A stretch of DNA of 64,000 nt from Natronobeatus ordinarius (GTDB lineage Archaea; Halobacteriota; Halobacteria; Halobacteriales; Natrialbaceae): contig NZ_CP101456.1 in the NCBI RefSeq assembly GCF_024362485.1, forward strand, positions 1,984,001 to 2,048,000, written 5' to 3'. The notes under the pieces were generated by a model. That model was not told the DNA's origin. It made no database searches and saw only the letters and a list, made by a program, of their open reading frames with translations. This document shows, one piece after another, positions 63,508 through 64,000 of this stretch. Position 1 is the stretch's first letter; each line of letters begins with the position of its first letter. A program made the translations under genes and the position numbers.

Positions 63508-64000
63508 ATGAGCACGTCACAGCACCCGGTCGCCCTTCGTCTCGAGCGGTTAGTCGGCGGTGACGCCAAGCTACTCGCACTCGTGATGGGGCTGCCCCTG
63601 ATCGACGGTATCTTTCCCGCACTCATCCTCGCGGGCGCGCTCGACGATCCCGTCGGCGCGTTCCAGGTCGGCCTGCTCATCTTCGGCGGGAGCGCCACCG
63701 TCGCGGTGATCCTCGCGGACATGGAGGGTACGCCCCGCGAACAGGCGGCGATCGTCCTCCTCGTTGGGCTGCCGTTGATCGTCCTCGCCGCCGTCCAGGC
63801 CGCGCTGGCACCCGCCATCGAGAGCGTTCTCGCCATCGACACCTTCAAACGGTTCGCCGCCGTCGTCATCGCCGCCATCGCCGCCAAAACGGCGAGCGCG
63901 ACCGTCGGCGAGTACCTGCCGAGCCCCGGCGTCATCATCGTCCTCGGCCTCGTCGCCAGTCTCGAGCCCGCCGGCGCATCGTTCGCCCTGCTCGAGGACC
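63508..64000 (+). CDS. DUF5794-like membrane protein, cut by the window edge
   Basis: The visible 164 residues have several hydrophobic segments (ALVMGLPLIDGIFPALILAGAL, FQVGLLIFGGSATVAVILAD and IVLLVGLPLIVLAAVQAAL), with KRFAAVVIAAIAAKTAS and GVIIVLGLVASL later. I associate it with the haloarchaeal DUF5794 family. It starts 3 bp after the previous stop. The C terminus lies outside the window. No function is known. Confidence 0.7.
   Translation, partial: MSTSQHPVALRLERLVGGDAKLLALVMGLPLIDGIFPALILAGALDDPVGAFQVGLLIFGGSATVAVILADMEGTPREQAAIVLLVGLPLIVLAAVQAALAPAIESVLAIDTFKRFAAVVIAAIAAKTASATVGEYLPSPGVIIVLGLVASLEPAGASFALLED

Noticed and set aside
1-64000. CTATAG words as a window-wide repeat family
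   Set aside because: About a dozen copies were seen, but roughly half that number is expected by base composition, and only those at 229, 1283, 18043, 18161, 18746 and 19670 extend into IS630-like ends.

Overview
The window is chromosomal DNA of a halophilic archaeon (class Halobacteria; the gene content fits the Natrialbales, but this is inferred from gene types, not from a marker-gene tree). The evidence is high G+C, strongly acidic proteins, an archaeal Cdc48 ATPase, archaeal TruB/TruA, CofD for coenzyme F420, AglB, Tat-type lipoproteins, leaderless TATA promoters and several haloarchaea-restricted families. No rRNA, tRNA or CRISPR array was found.

Region 1 (1 to about 20 kb) is an accessory surface-glycan island. 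It opens with the tail of an unidentified gene and an IS630-type insertion sequence. Then come a polysaccharide deacetylase, an FkbM methyltransferase, a family 2 glycosyltransferase, an HprK-like kinase, three divergent copies of one unnamed family with a G-x-H-R motif, a nucleotide-sugar epimerase, an ABC exporter/flippase, the oligosaccharyltransferase AglB, a membrane sugar-phosphate transferase that would start lipid-linked glycan assembly, and a family 4 glycosyltransferase. The functional epimerase and ABC exporter each have a decayed second copy (11.9 kb and 17.8-18.7 kb). The decayed ABC copy carries a 117-bp IS630-type MITE whose empty site can be reconstructed. Base composition is visibly AT-richer over about 3.6-6.8 kb and 8.6-9.6 kb. 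A small secreted Gln/Asn-rich protein closes the region.

Region 2 (20 to 36.9 kb) is mostly core: LarC with a long His-rich insert, Cdc48, small membrane proteins, a Tat-exported protein resembling a trypsin-fold protease, OsmC, an alpha/beta hydrolase, a lone IS200/IS605-type terminal hairpin, the cmk-truB pair, the cofD-dihydrouridine synthase pair, a hydrolase/acyl-CoA synthetase pair, a bacterio-opsin-activator-type regulator and TruA.

Region 3 (37 to 43.7 kb) looks like a second envelope cluster: two alkaline-phosphatase-superfamily enzymes, an NDH-2-like flavoprotein, a DegT-type PLP enzyme and a FemAB/GNAT acyltransferase.

Region 4 (44 to 51.5 kb) holds GlmM, GlmU-like and GlmS, the three steps to UDP-GlcNAc, separated by small zinc-ribbon proteins, a lipoprotein and methylmalonyl-CoA epimerase. 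This supply route plausibly feeds the glycan genes of regions 1 and 3.

Region 5 (51.5 to 64 kb) has a DUF2182/DUF1326 pair, a saccharopine-dehydrogenase-like reductase, a membrane DnaJ protein, Y-family DNA polymerase with a C-terminal PIP box, an AT-rich patch with two small membrane proteins and a large inverted repeat, gamma-glutamyltransferase, two lipoproteins, IMP dehydrogenase and the start of a membrane protein cut by the window edge.

The best candidate for an undescribed system is the HprK-like kinase with the three G-x-H-R paralogues inside the glycan island.
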